Shown one piece after another: positions 30,511-41,812 of a stretch of DNA of 64,000 nucleotides; the stretch's first letter is position 1; each line of letters starts with the position of its first letter. The position numbers and the translations under genes were made by a program. The notes beneath the pieces are model-generated. The model was not told the origin of the DNA, made no database searches, and saw nothing but the letters and a program-made list of their open reading frames with translations. Source of the stretch: Cladophialophora immunda (taxonomy: Eukaryota; Ascomycota; Eurotiomycetes; Chaetothyriales; Herpotrichiellaceae); the NCBI RefSeq assembly GCF_000835495.1, contig NW_015622541.1, positions 1 to 64,000 of the forward strand, written 5' to 3'.

Positions 30511-33232
30511 ATTGTCGCGATTTGTGAGAATGCTGGTCGTTGAGATGGCCAAGGAAAAGTCACTCCGGTATCTCAACCAGGTCGGATCCTGGCTGGGGTT
30601 TCTTAGCTTTGGATGGCACAACTGCGAACTGCTTATCCATCAACCGCTTATGCGTGAGAATACCCAGATGTCAGGCACGTGAGGGCAACCACGTAGTATA
30701 TAGCTCAATAAAGAAAATAGGCAAGGTTTCAAATGGATCTCGGAAGGAAGCGCCTGTGTGGCTAATTACGAAGGACGCTACAGTATTACAAGCGTGGTAC
30801 TAGCTTGAGCGAGTCATTACAACACATCAGCTACCAGCCCGCGAGGCAGCCAAAACAGCAGCGGGTCGAAAGTTTATTCCTAGTCTTTATCTTCCCCGTC
30901 CGCAAAGTCTCCTGCCGACAGCGAAACTATGCATCTCGTATCCGGTTTTGGCGGAGTTCTTGTTGTGCAAACTCAGCTTCGACGTAGCATCCAAATACAT
31001 GAATCCACTGTAGAGGTCAACAGATGGCTGACCCCGAATGGGAAGCGGGAGTTTTAGAAGCAGAGCATATTTCAGAAGGACTTGCCGAGTGGGGAGGCCG
31101 GGTCTGTAGCCCAGATGGTAAACGAATACTTGCAACTTACAAGTGGGTCCAGGGTCTCGACTGTGATATTTACGAGAGTTAGACGTCAACTCATTGGTTT
31201 GAAGGACAGAAGCGTCCTGAACTATCTAGAGCCTCCATCGACTAGGCACCATTGAACCCAAGCAGAGGTCAGAAAGCCAGGATAGGTGATACATCGAGTT
31301 AGACCGTCGAATGAGTTTGCATCGGAAATCTGTCACAAAGACTTGTAGCAGCCGGCGGGCTCAGTGGCGTTAGCAAACTGGAGCCCAATGTCAGCTCCTT
31401 GAGATTCGTCTAGCAAGTGCGTACCACTGTAGGACGTTTTGTTCTCGAATTCAGTTCCGTGGCAAGAAACCATGTTGGGTTCCAAGTGGACTAGTAGATG
31501 TCAGTGACATTCACCTCTTCTACAACCGGCCCAAACGGCGTGACCCAGGATGTAGGAGAACGCATTCCAAAGACGTCAAATGTGAACGTCTTGAACGTCT
31601 AGTAGTTAGCAGGAGTAGAGCAAACGTATTCAAATGAATGGCCTGAGGTTTACCCAGGCACTGGTATAGAGCAAAGAGTATTTTGTCAGAACAGCAATGA
31701 CTTGTGCTCAGAACAGAGGCGGCCGGGTAGATCTTTCCGCCGATAGTGTATACGATTCTCTGGTCCACAAGCGAACAGTTGATACAGTATCGCATCTGCA
31801 GGATTGTTTGAGGGCCTCAATGAGTCTCGATCAAGCGATTTGTTCCATTGTATCTCTCACGGAAAGGGCTCCGGGCGGGATTTTACGGTATAAAAACCCG
31901 TGCAACCTGTGACTGAGAGACATGATTAGCAAACCGTTCGGGCTCAAGAGACATGTCACGCCGAGTCTTGGACCGGGAACTTCAAATTACGCACAATTGG
32001 CCTTCAGTTCTGCTGGCCGCATCTGATCACCGCCTATCGAGCGCCTGCTACAGTTGGACCTCAATCCTCGTTGGCGTCGCCGTGGGAGATCCATGTAGTA
32101 TCGGGGGACAGTACGACGTGTTGGTTCCAGCTGCCTCAAATTCTTTGGTCATACTGAGTGCTGTTATGACCATCTTCGCGAGTGCCTACCTAACCATACT
32201 TGGAGGAACATACATTCGCCTACTGCAATTTGGCTGCGCGCTAGCAGTCCCATTCGAGGTAATGAAAGACTCCTCCATGATGGATCCAATCGCTTTGTCT
32301 CTTTGCCGTTGACAGGCTTCTGCATGGAACGTGATTATCAAAACTTGCACTAGGACAGGAGGTTGGACACAATTGTTCGCGTATAAAATCACTAATTTGC
32401 ACCTAATCGCGATCCTTTTCGTCCCCAATGGCTCTCCCAAAGGTCTCTTTGAAGCCGTGGGGGTAGCCAAGCCATCCGCTGGATGAGACCAAGCATTTCG
32501 ATTTCCCGTGGCAATCACAATCATTGGTCGGTTTTCATCGGGTTGCGTGCGAGTTTCGTGAGCTTGGGCTCCAAGCCCTATGTGAAAATTGTGCGCGCCG
32601 GACTGCGGCCTTGCGAGGTACCCTGCCACCTTTTGCGGGGTGATTCTTTGGCTAGACCACCAACCTCGAGGAGTGGCATTGGAGTTCGGAACAAGTCAAG
32701 AAAGACATATATTTGTTCAGCGGAGGTTTGGCACATCGAAGAGTGAAGTTAATCGGTCATTGCCTCCAACATGGATGCGATCAGGCCTTTGGTGGGCTCA
32801 GCGTCGTTGGGAGTTTCGTTGTGGACTGCGGAGAAAAGTTTGGGCGGCGGATATTCTTCGGCTTCTTTAGGCCATTTAGCCAACGGTGCGACACGAAGAT
32901 GTAGCACGGCAACATTTACCGTTTCACCTGCACAGCATGCGGCGAGAGTTTCCAAATATACAGCACATTGTCAAATACGGACTTCCATGGGCTCCGGGCC
33001 AAGAAGGATCTGTGTCCATGTCCGTCACAAGAATTGTGATTCGAACCTACGCACGGGCATTGACCGCATTGGCGATGGCGTCCTCCATCTCACACATTGA
33101 AGCAACTGGGAAGGTGAGTGTCGCAGTGACAACTGCACTCTCTCGAAATCGTCTTGTAGGAACTCGGAAACCCGGACTTCACCTGTATAGACTCGAATCT
33201 ACTGATAATCGGCGCTCCCAACCTCGTTCAAG
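30511..33232. other. Gene-poor interval with possible coding debris
   Basis: No intact gene over 2.7 kb. Two frames look somewhat protein-like: plus strand 31953-32312, with a hydrophobic SNSLVILSAVMTIFASAYLT segment, and minus strand 32749-32955 (HLRVAPLAKWPKEAEEYPPP), whose conceptual continuation upstream (ITILVTDMDTDPSWPGAHGS) is in another frame. Neither has a family I recognise. They are probably remnants. Confidence 0.5.
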
Positions 33233-34186
33233 ATGCGCTTCCATGCAGCGTTGCCCGTGCTACTCGCCATCTCACCCTCTCTAGCCATCCCTCCACCGGA
33301 CTTTGGCTTCCCTGAAGCACCAAACGACACGGCCCTCTCGATCACCTACCAGAACCATGGCGATCCCATCCTTGTCACAGAAGCGGAACTATTTGGGGTT
33401 GGGAGTAAAGATTTGCTTGTCGACTTGATTCCATGATGCTGATCAGACGCAGTTACTTCCGAACAGCCTACGGTTGCTGTCGAGACCTCCAGGTTTCAAT
33501 CGATTTCCAGCTACAATGGATCATACGTCCTGCTCATGGTTGATCCCGACGCAAGATATCCTCAAGATCCCACTTCTCGATTCATTCTACACTGGCTGCA
33601 AACCGATATGACACCGGATGCGCAGGCTCCGGATGGAACCAGCCAACTCATTAATTCCACCCAACCACGAGCACCCTACCGAAATCCTTCTCCTCCAACA
33701 AACTCCTCTGCCCACCGATACATTCTCTATGCTTTCTTTCAGCATGAAAACTTCACGTTCCCCCCTGCTTTCGAGGGTTACAATGCTACAAATAGGACCA
33801 ATTTCAATTTAACATTGTTTCTGGATGAGTCAAAGTTGGGTCGAACACCAGCCGCTGCCATGTATTTCTTCGTTAGCAATGAGACTCAGGTTCCTCAAGA
33901 CTTTACTGCAGCGGCAGGTGGCACGTATCCAGGCGGAAACGGAGACATGATAACAGCGGGTCCGGGTCCCAGCATCACACCTACCACGACACCTGCCAGT
34001 GCCGGACCCTCCACCATTGCAACAGGCTCCGGCAGCTCTGAATCAAGTAGCGCTTCTGGGACTGCTACCTCTACCGCCACGGGATCTGCTTCCTCAGCCT
34101 CTGCCACGGGCAGTGCTTCTCACAAGATAGTTGGTCTGGGCGTGCTCTTGGTGGCATGCTCCATGGCTCTGTTGAACGGGGTGTGA
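33233..34186 (+). CDS. Secreted, probably GPI-anchored PEBP-like protein
   Basis: Exons 33233-33404 and 33453-34186, separated by a 48-nt GT-AG intron (phase 1), encode 301 residues. A signal peptide (MRFHAALPVLLAISPSLA) is followed by a phosphatidylethanolamine-binding-protein-like domain with YVLLMVDPDARYPQDP, FILHWLQTD and HRYILYAFFQ, corresponding to the ligand-pocket D-P-D-x-P, H-W and G-x-H-R-Y elements of the family. Next come a Ser/Thr/Ala-rich stretch of about 90 residues and a hydrophobic tail (IVGLGVLLVACSMALL), the layout of GPI-anchored wall proteins. Several N-x-S/T sites support secretion. The biological role of fungal secreted PEBP-like proteins is not settled; carboxypeptidase inhibition or lipid binding are possibilities. 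Confidence 0.85.
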
Positions 34187-35593
34187 AAGAAACAAGCCGA
34201 GATAGGGGTTCTTCAAAAAGGGTCATGCATACAGTTGAAGTTCTGGATGCAGTCGTAGCACGGTCCCCTTTGAGGTCCATGGCGATTGACAATTCACATT
34301 CTTCCTGTGTCCGGCTCTCGAATACTATATAAAATGCTCCTGGAATCTTCAAAACCATTTCTTTACCGAATCTATTCACTGCTCTTTGAACACTGGATGA
34401 AGGCTTTCGGCCTTCTGCTTCTTGGTGACTTGGTGCTGGTGGGGGTCGAATAGCGCCTGTTCTGCTGTCCCCTGTTTGATTGTGTCTAAATCATTCGGAT
34501 GCCCCCGATCGAAGCCTGTGAGCAGTCATTTCAGTGACATTCCAAAGTCGACGTCACGACATCTCCCTTGCCGGTAGAAGGAGCGGGAGGACGATGTGTG
34601 GCCTCGTATCAGAGTTGTAAGGGTACCAGCTAGAGCTTCTGTGTTGGAAAAGAGCGTCTTGAGCTCCAAGAACCTACCCCGGTCTGGAAACTAACACGCT
34701 TCCAATGTTCTCCGCCTTCTCACTTCAGGATGAAAGATTCAGAGCGACTCTCTGGCGAAAGTGGCCTATCATGTTGCGCTTTCCGCACCAGGCGGGAACC
34801 GTTTACAGTGTGAACCTAACAGAGCGAGTCTGTGTCTCTAATTGAATGCAGCTTCCCTTCTTTGGCAGATGGGCAGATATGGCAGCTCTCAGGAGTCAGG
34901 AAGCGATGAGTTGCTTCTGCTTAAAAGCTTCAGGGATCGTGTTGCTACCATGTGGACTTGCTTCTAGTGAGCAGGCGTGGCTCGGCGCCCAGATAATTGC
35001 TGCAAACAATTGGCGCCCAGGAGCTCTCGAAGTTGAGTGATCAAATGACCTTGGAGGGGACAAGATGCCTCGTGATCATCCGCACTTGGTCTCTTAAGTG
35101 TCTCGATGAGCTGAGCAATACGAGCATGCCGAGCTCCCAGCCAGCCTCATCGTCTGCCAGCAGTCGTTTCAGCCGCGGAGCACGTTTGAAGTCAACCCTT
35201 CCTAGCTGTCACCCATCTGATGACCACACATATTGGATGACTGGAGGCAAATCTCCCATCGGTAAGGGACTCCACTGACGAAGTCTGAAATGCTCCGTCA
35301 AAGCTCAAGCAAACCGGTCTGCCAGTGTGTGGTATCAACTTCGCCAGAAGCATCGCTCGGCCAATCCCTTCCCGACAGGTTTCAAACGCGACTGTTACAC
35401 GGTGACTGGGCTGCCTGTTCAGCTGAGGATTACTCTCAGGCACCGTCAGCAAAGAGAGAGATGTGGCTTGTGAATACGAGCAAGTCTTCAGCTCACCAGA
35501 CACTAGAGTTTCGCGATCACATATATGAAGCCTTATCCTTCCCAGCGCCACAACCTCCGGCCATGAGTGTCACTGGGCAGTTTCGCGTCGATC
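34187..35593. other. Intergenic region of 1.4 kb
   Basis: No supported gene. Frames of up to 119 codons (for example minus 35192-35551, plus 35290-35610) have no domain and overlap one another. The last part is the promoter of the Vps62-like gene. Confidence 0.5.
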
Positions 35594-36706
35594 ATGACTT
35601 CCGCTATTGAGGAAAACCATATCTTCACCGATGCCGTCGCATTTCAACCTCAGGTTGTCCAATCAAGCGTCCGCGGCTTGGTGACGCCGACGGCCATCAC
35701 TACGACAGCCAAACCACTGACACTCGATCAAGTGCACAAAGTTATTGGGTTGTATGGCCCGATCCTCAACCTCCATCCAAAAGAAACATACTTCAATACG
35801 TCCATCGAAGATTTTTTGAGTCATTGCACGCTCGTCGACAAGAAGACGAAATCACGGGTGCAAGCACCCAAAGCTGACCACCTACCGCAAAAGGGTGACG
35901 ATGGCCAATTCTATCTGGAGGTGACAACAGACGGCAAGAAAGGTGACTTCTCGACCGCCAAAGCGTACATACGCGCCTTCTGGCAATCCGGCATGCCCTA
36001 CACAGATCTGCAGTTCTGGTTCTTCAACGCCTATAATGGACCGGGAACCCTTCACATTGACGGACTCATGATGGACAGCATCACAAGTTCGGGCGACATC
36101 AATGTGGCACCCCTTGGTGAACATGTGGGAGACTGGGAAATGTGCATGGTCCGTGTCGATAACTCGACGTTGAAGATCATCAGTATCTGGCTTTCCCAAC
36201 ATGCCAAGGGTCAATTCTTCACTGGCGACCAGATCGACCGGGCTTTCAAATTCCAGGGAACTCAACCGATTATCTTCTCATCCCGCAATGGCCATGCAAA
36301 CTTCTCTCATGCGGGGTCCAACCCGACTGAATCCAAGAAGATTGGGGGCATACCAGCCGGATTTGACTTTTTCGTTCGCAATGACACCGCCACCAGTGAC
36401 TTCAAGCTGGATTGCTCCAAGAGATACGAACTCATTTCAGCCGACTGGATCGGGTTAAAATCTCCCGCCTGGGTAACATACCCATTTCGCTGGGGCCCAG
36501 AAGGAACTTCTACCCACCTCAGTGCTGGTGCAGTGGCTGATATTGTCAGAGCTGCCGCTGGAGATGAGCTGTCGAAATTTCTTCCCGTAGCTGCTGGCAC
36601 GGTTTTGGCCGGAGAGATTCTCCCACATTTTGTGAAAAGCGACATCAATGGTCCTACTTCGCCAAGTCGCCACGGAAGTTGGATGGGCATCTATCCTGTT
36701 TACTAG
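35594..36706 (+). CDS. Vps62/DUF946 family protein
   Basis: A single exon of 370 residues; the open frame extends upstream but the first ATG is at 35594. The sequence fits the Vps62/DUF946 family (PF06101): a start region with LYGPILNLHPKETYF, QFWFFNAYNGPGT in the middle, then EHVGDWEMCMVRV and IIFSSRNGHANFSHAG, the G-D-W-E and S-x-x-G-H-A signatures of that family. There is no signal peptide or membrane segment. The C-terminus (RHGSWMGIYPVY) is intact. Yeast Vps62 has been linked to vacuolar protein sorting; in filamentous fungi the family is expanded and its function unknown. It lies head to tail upstream of a minus-strand transporter with only 232 bases between their 3' ends. Confidence 0.8.
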   Translation: MTSAIEENHIFTDAVAFQPQVVQSSVRGLVTPTAITTTAKPLTLDQVHKVIGLYGPILNLHPKETYFNTSIEDFLSHCTLVDKKTKSRVQAPKADHLPQKGDDGQFYLEVTTDGKKGDFSTAKAYIRAFWQSGMPYTDLQFWFFNAYNGPGTLHIDGLMMDSITSSGDINVAPLGEHVGDWEMCMVRVDNSTLKIISIWLSQHAKGQFFTGDQIDRAFKFQGTQPIIFSSRNGHANFSHAGSNPTESKKIGGIPAGFDFFVRNDTATSDFKLDCSKRYELISADWIGLKSPAWVTYPFRWGPEGTSTHLSAGAVADIVRAAAGDELSKFLPVAAGTVLAGEILPHFVKSDINGPTSPSRHGSWMGIYPVY

Positions 36707-36938
36707 GTCTGGAATGGGGGTTTGTGCTACTGCACAATGATACAAGGATCATAATGACCTGTTTTACTTCTGGGAGCGCCCCGTAGAATGACATTGAATG
36801 GCTGAATTTACTCTTGCCTTGGGGAAACCTCTGTACCTTTCGTGAATACCCTTATCGACGTCGCCTGATTCATGTTTAGGGGATCAGACTCGTGATTGCT
36901 AGAACAATTCCAACCGGTTTCTGAGCGGCCTCAAATTC

Positions 36939-38611
36939 TCATGGCTTCCAGCGGAATGCTGGTTGCTGCCAATCTAGATCCTGCAGTTCCTTGATCGACA
37001 GCTCACTGGCATCCGAAATTTCCGTAGTGGTGCGTTTCATATTGTCGTATTGCATCCATATTAGGAGCATGATGGAGAGCACCAAACAGCTCGAGATAGC
37101 GGCGAGGTTCAACCCATTTCCGATAGTGTAGTTCGGGCCATCGAAAGGAAGGTAGGACCATGTCGAGATCAATCCTCCAATATTCCCAAACAAAACATTG
37201 GTGCCTATTGCGGCAGACCTCGAAGTGTCCGAGATGACGTTCGCCGAGATCAAAGCGTTGCTCAAAGCCCCAAACAGAAATGCAGAGCTCGCCACCAGGA
37301 AGGTTGCAGCGTAGCGAGCATTTGCATTCCATGTCCCAAGGAATATTGCAAATCCGCATATGGTGATCGGAAGAGCAACAATATAGTAAATAAGGTAGCG
37401 GCCAGTCTTCCAGCTCATATACGGTAGGATGAGGACGAAGCCTGCGCCAACAATGTATGGTGGCACGGTGTGCAGCTGTTGTGAAACCACGCTGTGCTGA
37501 GGATAAATGCTTTTGACAATTGTCGGCGCAAAGAAGGCGAGACCCTGTGCTGTGATGTTCCCAAGGCCGAAGATGACGGCAGTCGTCAACGTCACAGGGT
37601 TGAAGATGCCTTTAAGCAGTTTGTTCTTGTTGAATCCGTCAAGTACTTCAGTACTTGCTGTTCTCTCGGACTTCACTCGCGCTATGGCGAGGTCTCTCTC
37701 TTCCGGTGTAAGCCATCTAGCCGTCTCGGGTCGATCAGTCAACGTGAAGAAGGATGCTAGTCCTAGGCCGCAAGTGATCGTTCCCTCAATGACAAAGATC
37801 ATCCTCCAGGTTCGCAAGGAGCCCAAATGATCAAGCGTCAAGATAGCTGACGCGAGTAAACCTCCGAAGGCGCCAGCAAGCGGGGTCATGACGATATACA
37901 GCGATAGTCGAAAGACGAGCTCGCTCCGTCGATACCACCTGGATAGATAATACGCGATTCCAGGAAGCATTCCGGCTTCACAGACTCCAAGGAGGAACCG
38001 GACAGCGGAGACGTTCCCGATATTAGTGCAGAGCCCCGTCAGGAGCGAGAAGACACCAAATCCAACAGTCGTTGCGGGGATGAACCACCCAGGCCCGAAA
38101 AACTTGCATGCGAAGCTTGCGGGCATTTCGAACACGACGTAACCAACGTAGAATACTGTCAGCACCTTGTTGTAATCGTAGCCGCGCAGGCCAAGGTCTT
38201 TCTCAAACCCGGCGAGCCTCGCATTGCCTTAGCGGCGTCAGTGTCAGCAGTGGAAAGGGTACTGCGGCACTCACCAATGTTGGCTCGGTCAATGAAACAG
38301 AAAAGGTACAGGGTTGCTACGGTAGGCACCACATAAAGATCGACTTTGTTCCTGAGCCTGGCTTCAGCACTTGCATCCAAGGCAACCAACGGGTTACCAT
38401 GTCTTGATTGGCCAGTTAGTGAAAGTTTGGTCGCCTGTCGACGGAAAACTTGCCTGTCGGTCGCTGCATGCCCCTTTTCAGCAATCTCGTGCACAGTTCC
38501 GCGTCTTAGGTCTCTGTCACCACTTGACTGATGTCCTCGGATGGGAATGTAGATATCGATATCAGATGTAACTTGGATGTCTGGTGACTTTTCCACATCG
38601 AATGATGCCAT
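36939..38611 (-). CDS. MFS transporter, Dal5/ACS (allantoate-type) family
   Basis: Exons 38275-38611 and 36939-38227 join across a 47-nt intron (phase 1) to 541 residues. The chosen start is MASFDVEKSPDIQ; an in-frame ATG 14 codons upstream (38653) is possible. The sequence shows twelve-helix MFS architecture: LYVVPTVATLYLFCFIDRANIGNARLAGFEKDL opens helix 1 (the key D-R-x-N-I-G-N-A motif of the anion:cation symporter family). YVVFEMPAS and RFLLGVCEAGMLPG mark the first half, and a cytoplasmic loop (about residues 260-300) separates the halves. Members carry allantoate, nicotinate, pantothenate, biotin or other organic anions across the plasma membrane with protons. The substrate cannot be told from sequence. 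The frame is intact. Confidence 0.9.
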
Positions 38612-39526
38612 GTTGAATGCAAGATCGGAAGCTGCGTATGAGATGATGGTCATGTTGAGGGATTCATTGTTGGCGAGGAAATTGCCATCAATTTATGAGA
38701 TTTTCTCCCACTTGAAGTTGGTAGATCGGTCCCACGTGCATTCCAGCATCGACTAATTCGTGTCACAGGTCAAAGCAATGTCTGTTGATAGCGCGGAGGT
38801 TTGACGGTATCTGCCACAAAAGGACGTTGAGGGGACGAAGTTGAGCGGTCAAGCTGCATCGGGATCAGCGAGCTGAGCTGCAGACTTCGCCCATTCATGA
38901 AGCCCCTCGTGGTCTCCGGAGTCCCCGCATTCTACTGAGCGTCGACGCCAGGTGGCTAGTTGTTGGATAGCGGGATGGGCTTAACCACGCGAGGGAAGGC
39001 TGAATGGGCCTAGCGGTCCTTTTATGTCAACGCCTATCTCACCGCGTACTGTCGATTAGCGACACGGCTCGCTTCACTTCTGAAAACAGATACCCGGCAT
39101 GGCCTTCCTGGGAATAGCGAGCGTTAGCTACATCACAAGTGCCTTGTTTTCTTTGGAAACCAAATATACGGCTCAATGAGGCAAAGATATTCCTCAGTTT
39201 ACGTGAAGGGAAAGGCAGCTCCGATAGAAGCAGTTCAGCCGTGCCTCCAGGCTAACGAATATGCGTGCAATCATAGTATAACACGATGCAAAAGGGAACA
39301 ACAAGCTCTGAAATGGCTACCTGGACGTTGAGTCAAAGACAGCTGAACGCGGTACTTGACACTTGATCTTCATCAATGATGGAGTGACGCGTTTAGTAAC
39401 CGACATCTCACCTCGTGGGACTCACTCGACTATATATTTCTAAACCCCCCGAGGCCAGCCTACCACCCATCTCCATTCTTCATCTAATATCTTTTGTCTC
39501 AAGTTCCAACACTGCTTGTTCCAAAA
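38612..39526. promoter_or_regulatory. Divergent promoter region, MFS transporter / methyltransferase
   Basis: 915 bases between two divergent genes with no frame of interest. A TATA-like TATATATTT lies at 39431-39439, about 95 bases before the methyltransferase ATG, in CT-rich leader sequence. Confidence 0.5.
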
Positions 39527-40445
39527 ATGGTTGTCGGCAACGATGAGTACTCCATCTGGCGAACGGCACCCGATGCCAGCCGACTATGCTATCAGCACTT
39601 CCTGTGGCGGGAGGTTTACAAGAGCAACATACACCCCTCCATCGATCTGAGTGACAGGTCGGATCTACGTATAGCCGAGCTTGCCGCCGGCCATTGTCTT
39701 TGGGCCATGCAGGTTGCCGAAGAATATCCTCATGCTCAAGTCGAGGCATCAGACATCAGCTTGGGCTTAGCCCCTCCAAAGCCGGATCTTCCTCCGAACC
39801 TATCTGTGAGCAAGTTCAGCTTCTTCGACGCGGTGCCTGAGAAATGGAAAGGAGCATTTGATCTCGTCCATGTCAGACTTGTTATTCAGCCATTTGGAGG
39901 ATATCAGGATCCGAGAGCCGTCCTGCAGAAATTTGTGTCGATGCTGAGTATGGCCTCCATGTCACCCATGGAATGCGAAAAGCGCTGACCAGACAACGTT
40001 AGAACCAGGAGGCTATCTCCAATGGGACGAGTATGATTACTTCGACGCAGACAAGAACAATGTCTACTCCGCCAACGATCCCATTCGCATCCCTAACCCG
40101 GAGGTTACGCACAACTCCTCGACCAAAATCTGGAAAATCATGATGGATACTTTCCAATGGCCGACGGAGCACTTTGATCGCTTATCAGAATACTACGCCG
40201 AAGCAGGTTTGGAGAATGTAGTGGCTCACAGGAAGCGACCACCCCCTTCTATTTTCCGGGGATTCTTCGAACATTGGTATGCGTTGGTTGCGCAGTTGCT
40301 TCCTGTGCTGGAAGCAAGGGATATGGAAGCAGGACAGGAGGCACGACAGCTATTGACGCAGATGAAGAAAGACGCGATGATCGATGGCGTGTACAGCGCA
40401 CATATCACCAAGTTCGTGGTCGGGAGGAAGCCTGTAACCAGTTGA
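39527..40445 (+). CDS. LaeA-like SAM-dependent methyltransferase
   Basis: Exons 39527-39947 and 40003-40445, joined across a 55-nt GT-AG intron (phase 1), encode 287 residues. The start ATG follows a CT-rich leader and a TATA box. It has the order of the fungal LaeA/UMTA-type methyltransferases: DEYSIWRTAPDASRLCYQHFLW, a Rossmann strand and loop IAELAAGHCLWAMQVAEEYP, the acidic QVEASDIS, FDLVHVRLVIQPFGGY and LKPGGYLQWDEYDY. The glycine-rich motif I, usually D/E-x-G-T-G-T-G-x-W, reads E-L-A-A-G-H-C-L-W with just one of the glycines, so activity is uncertain. Proteins of this group are common in secondary-metabolite clusters and as regulators. It is followed in the same direction by the DUF1295 membrane enzyme. 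Confidence 0.85.
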
Positions 40446-40871
40446 GGAGACAATGAAAGGATGCTGGAGGTTTTCCGGTTTCAATCAATGCGAATGATCA
40501 AAGCCAGCGACTTCACGCGATTGCACTCTACATACTCGATATTCGATAGTTCTTTGTTGGTCAATTCATGTTCCGAGGCTCGCTTGCTTGCTTGGCGAAG
40601 TTCATGGTTGTTAAAGGTCAGGATTATTGGACTCTTGACGCCTAAGACACCGTTTGTGGAGACGGGTGAGCTTTAGACGACTCGTAGTGTCCGGAGCACA
40701 CAATACTTGGCTTTGTTTTCTATCGTAGGGCTACCAACTCCTTCTTCAGTTGCTCGAAGCTGGTCGCCTGAACCATGATCCTTTTGCGTTAAAAGCAAGT
40801 CCAATGTCATAAGACAGCGTTTTTCTCTTCTTTTGGACCATGTTCTTTATTAGCACACAGAAATCGCCAGA
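40446..40871. other. Intergenic region
   Basis: 426 bases between two genes in the same orientation; nothing recognised. Confidence 0.5.
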
Positions 40872-41618
40872 ATGTCGACACAAGACTCGGTCGGTATTCA
40901 ACGAGGCCATTATGGCAGGAATATTTCTGCAAATCTGCTTTTCACTATCGGCAGGGCTATCACTGGACCTGCCCAGTTTCTTCTGATCACTTCCCATCCG
41001 CTGTCTCGCCTGGATGTGCCTCCTCCGCCCACTGGGGCCACCGCAATTACATTGTTCGGACGGACATTCGCACGTCTACCGTTTCTGGTGGCATTCATGC
41101 CCACAACCCTTTCAATCAAACACATACTATGGGCCAACTTCATGGCGCGCGAGCGAATGACCCTGAAGTTCGCCACGTTTGCCGTCCTCTCAGACTTCAT
41201 GTACGAAACCCTCAGTACGCTGGTTTTCACCGCCGCATCGATCAACCCCATGTTTTCGGAGCGCTTCTTTTACGCCGGCTTCAGTATCTTCATGGCCAGC
41301 GCCACTTTGGAATTGTTCGCGGAGCTTCAACGGATGGCTTTCAAGGCGAAGAAAGGCAATGGCTCCAAAGTATGCAAGACTGGCTTCTGGGCAATTACTC
41401 GACATATCAACTATACCGCCAACCTGTTGTTTGGATTTGGATATGGCCTTGCTACTGGAGGTCCGCTGTACTCGGTGGCAACTGCGGGTATGTATTTGTC
41501 GAACTTCGTGTTCAATGCAATGCCGGCGCTCGAAAAATATTGTCGGCAGAAATACGGAGACCAATGGACACAATATGAGCGCGAGGTGCCCTGGCAGCTG
41601 CTTCCAGGAATTTACTGA
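40872..41618 (+). CDS. DUF1295 / isoprenylcysteine methyltransferase-like membrane enzyme
   Basis: A single-exon protein of 248 residues with about five hydrophobic segments (for example PFLVAFMPTTLSI, FFYAGFSIFMASATLELF, LLFGFGYGLATGG). The C-terminal third carries the pattern of the DUF1295 / steroid 5-alpha-reductase / ICMT superfamily: KTGFWAITRHINYTANLLFG in place of the usual (L/W)-x-x-x-R-H-P-N-Y, then ALEKYCRQKYGDQWTQYEREV near the end. Such enzymes bind NADPH or S-adenosylmethionine and act on lipophilic substrates in membranes. The expected Pro after Arg-His is Ile, so this is a divergent member. It lies tail to tail with the DHA1 exporter, 194 bases apart. Confidence 0.75.
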   Translation: MSTQDSVGIQRGHYGRNISANLLFTIGRAITGPAQFLLITSHPLSRLDVPPPPTGATAITLFGRTFARLPFLVAFMPTTLSIKHILWANFMARERMTLKFATFAVLSDFMYETLSTLVFTAASINPMFSERFFYAGFSIFMASATLELFAELQRMAFKAKKGNGSKVCKTGFWAITRHINYTANLLFGFGYGLATGGPLYSVATAGMYLSNFVFNAMPALEKYCRQKYGDQWTQYEREVPWQLLPGIY

Positions 41619-41812
41619 GGCTTGGCACTCAGTCCAAGAAGTAGAGACCAGGCATCCACTGGAATGGGCTGTCCACGAAAGTAATATCATGTCATTAGTG
41701 CTAGCCAGTTTATTTCCTAGGCAGTGCTCCAGTCAAAGATCTCAAAGATATGCTGGGTATATCCACAAATTGTGCTAACGCCACATCAACGCCTTTTGCT
41801 TTCTTGCTCTTC

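Noticed and set aside
35567..35593. Upstream extension of the Vps62-like frame
   Set aside because: It would need a GTG start; the first ATG in frame is at 35594.
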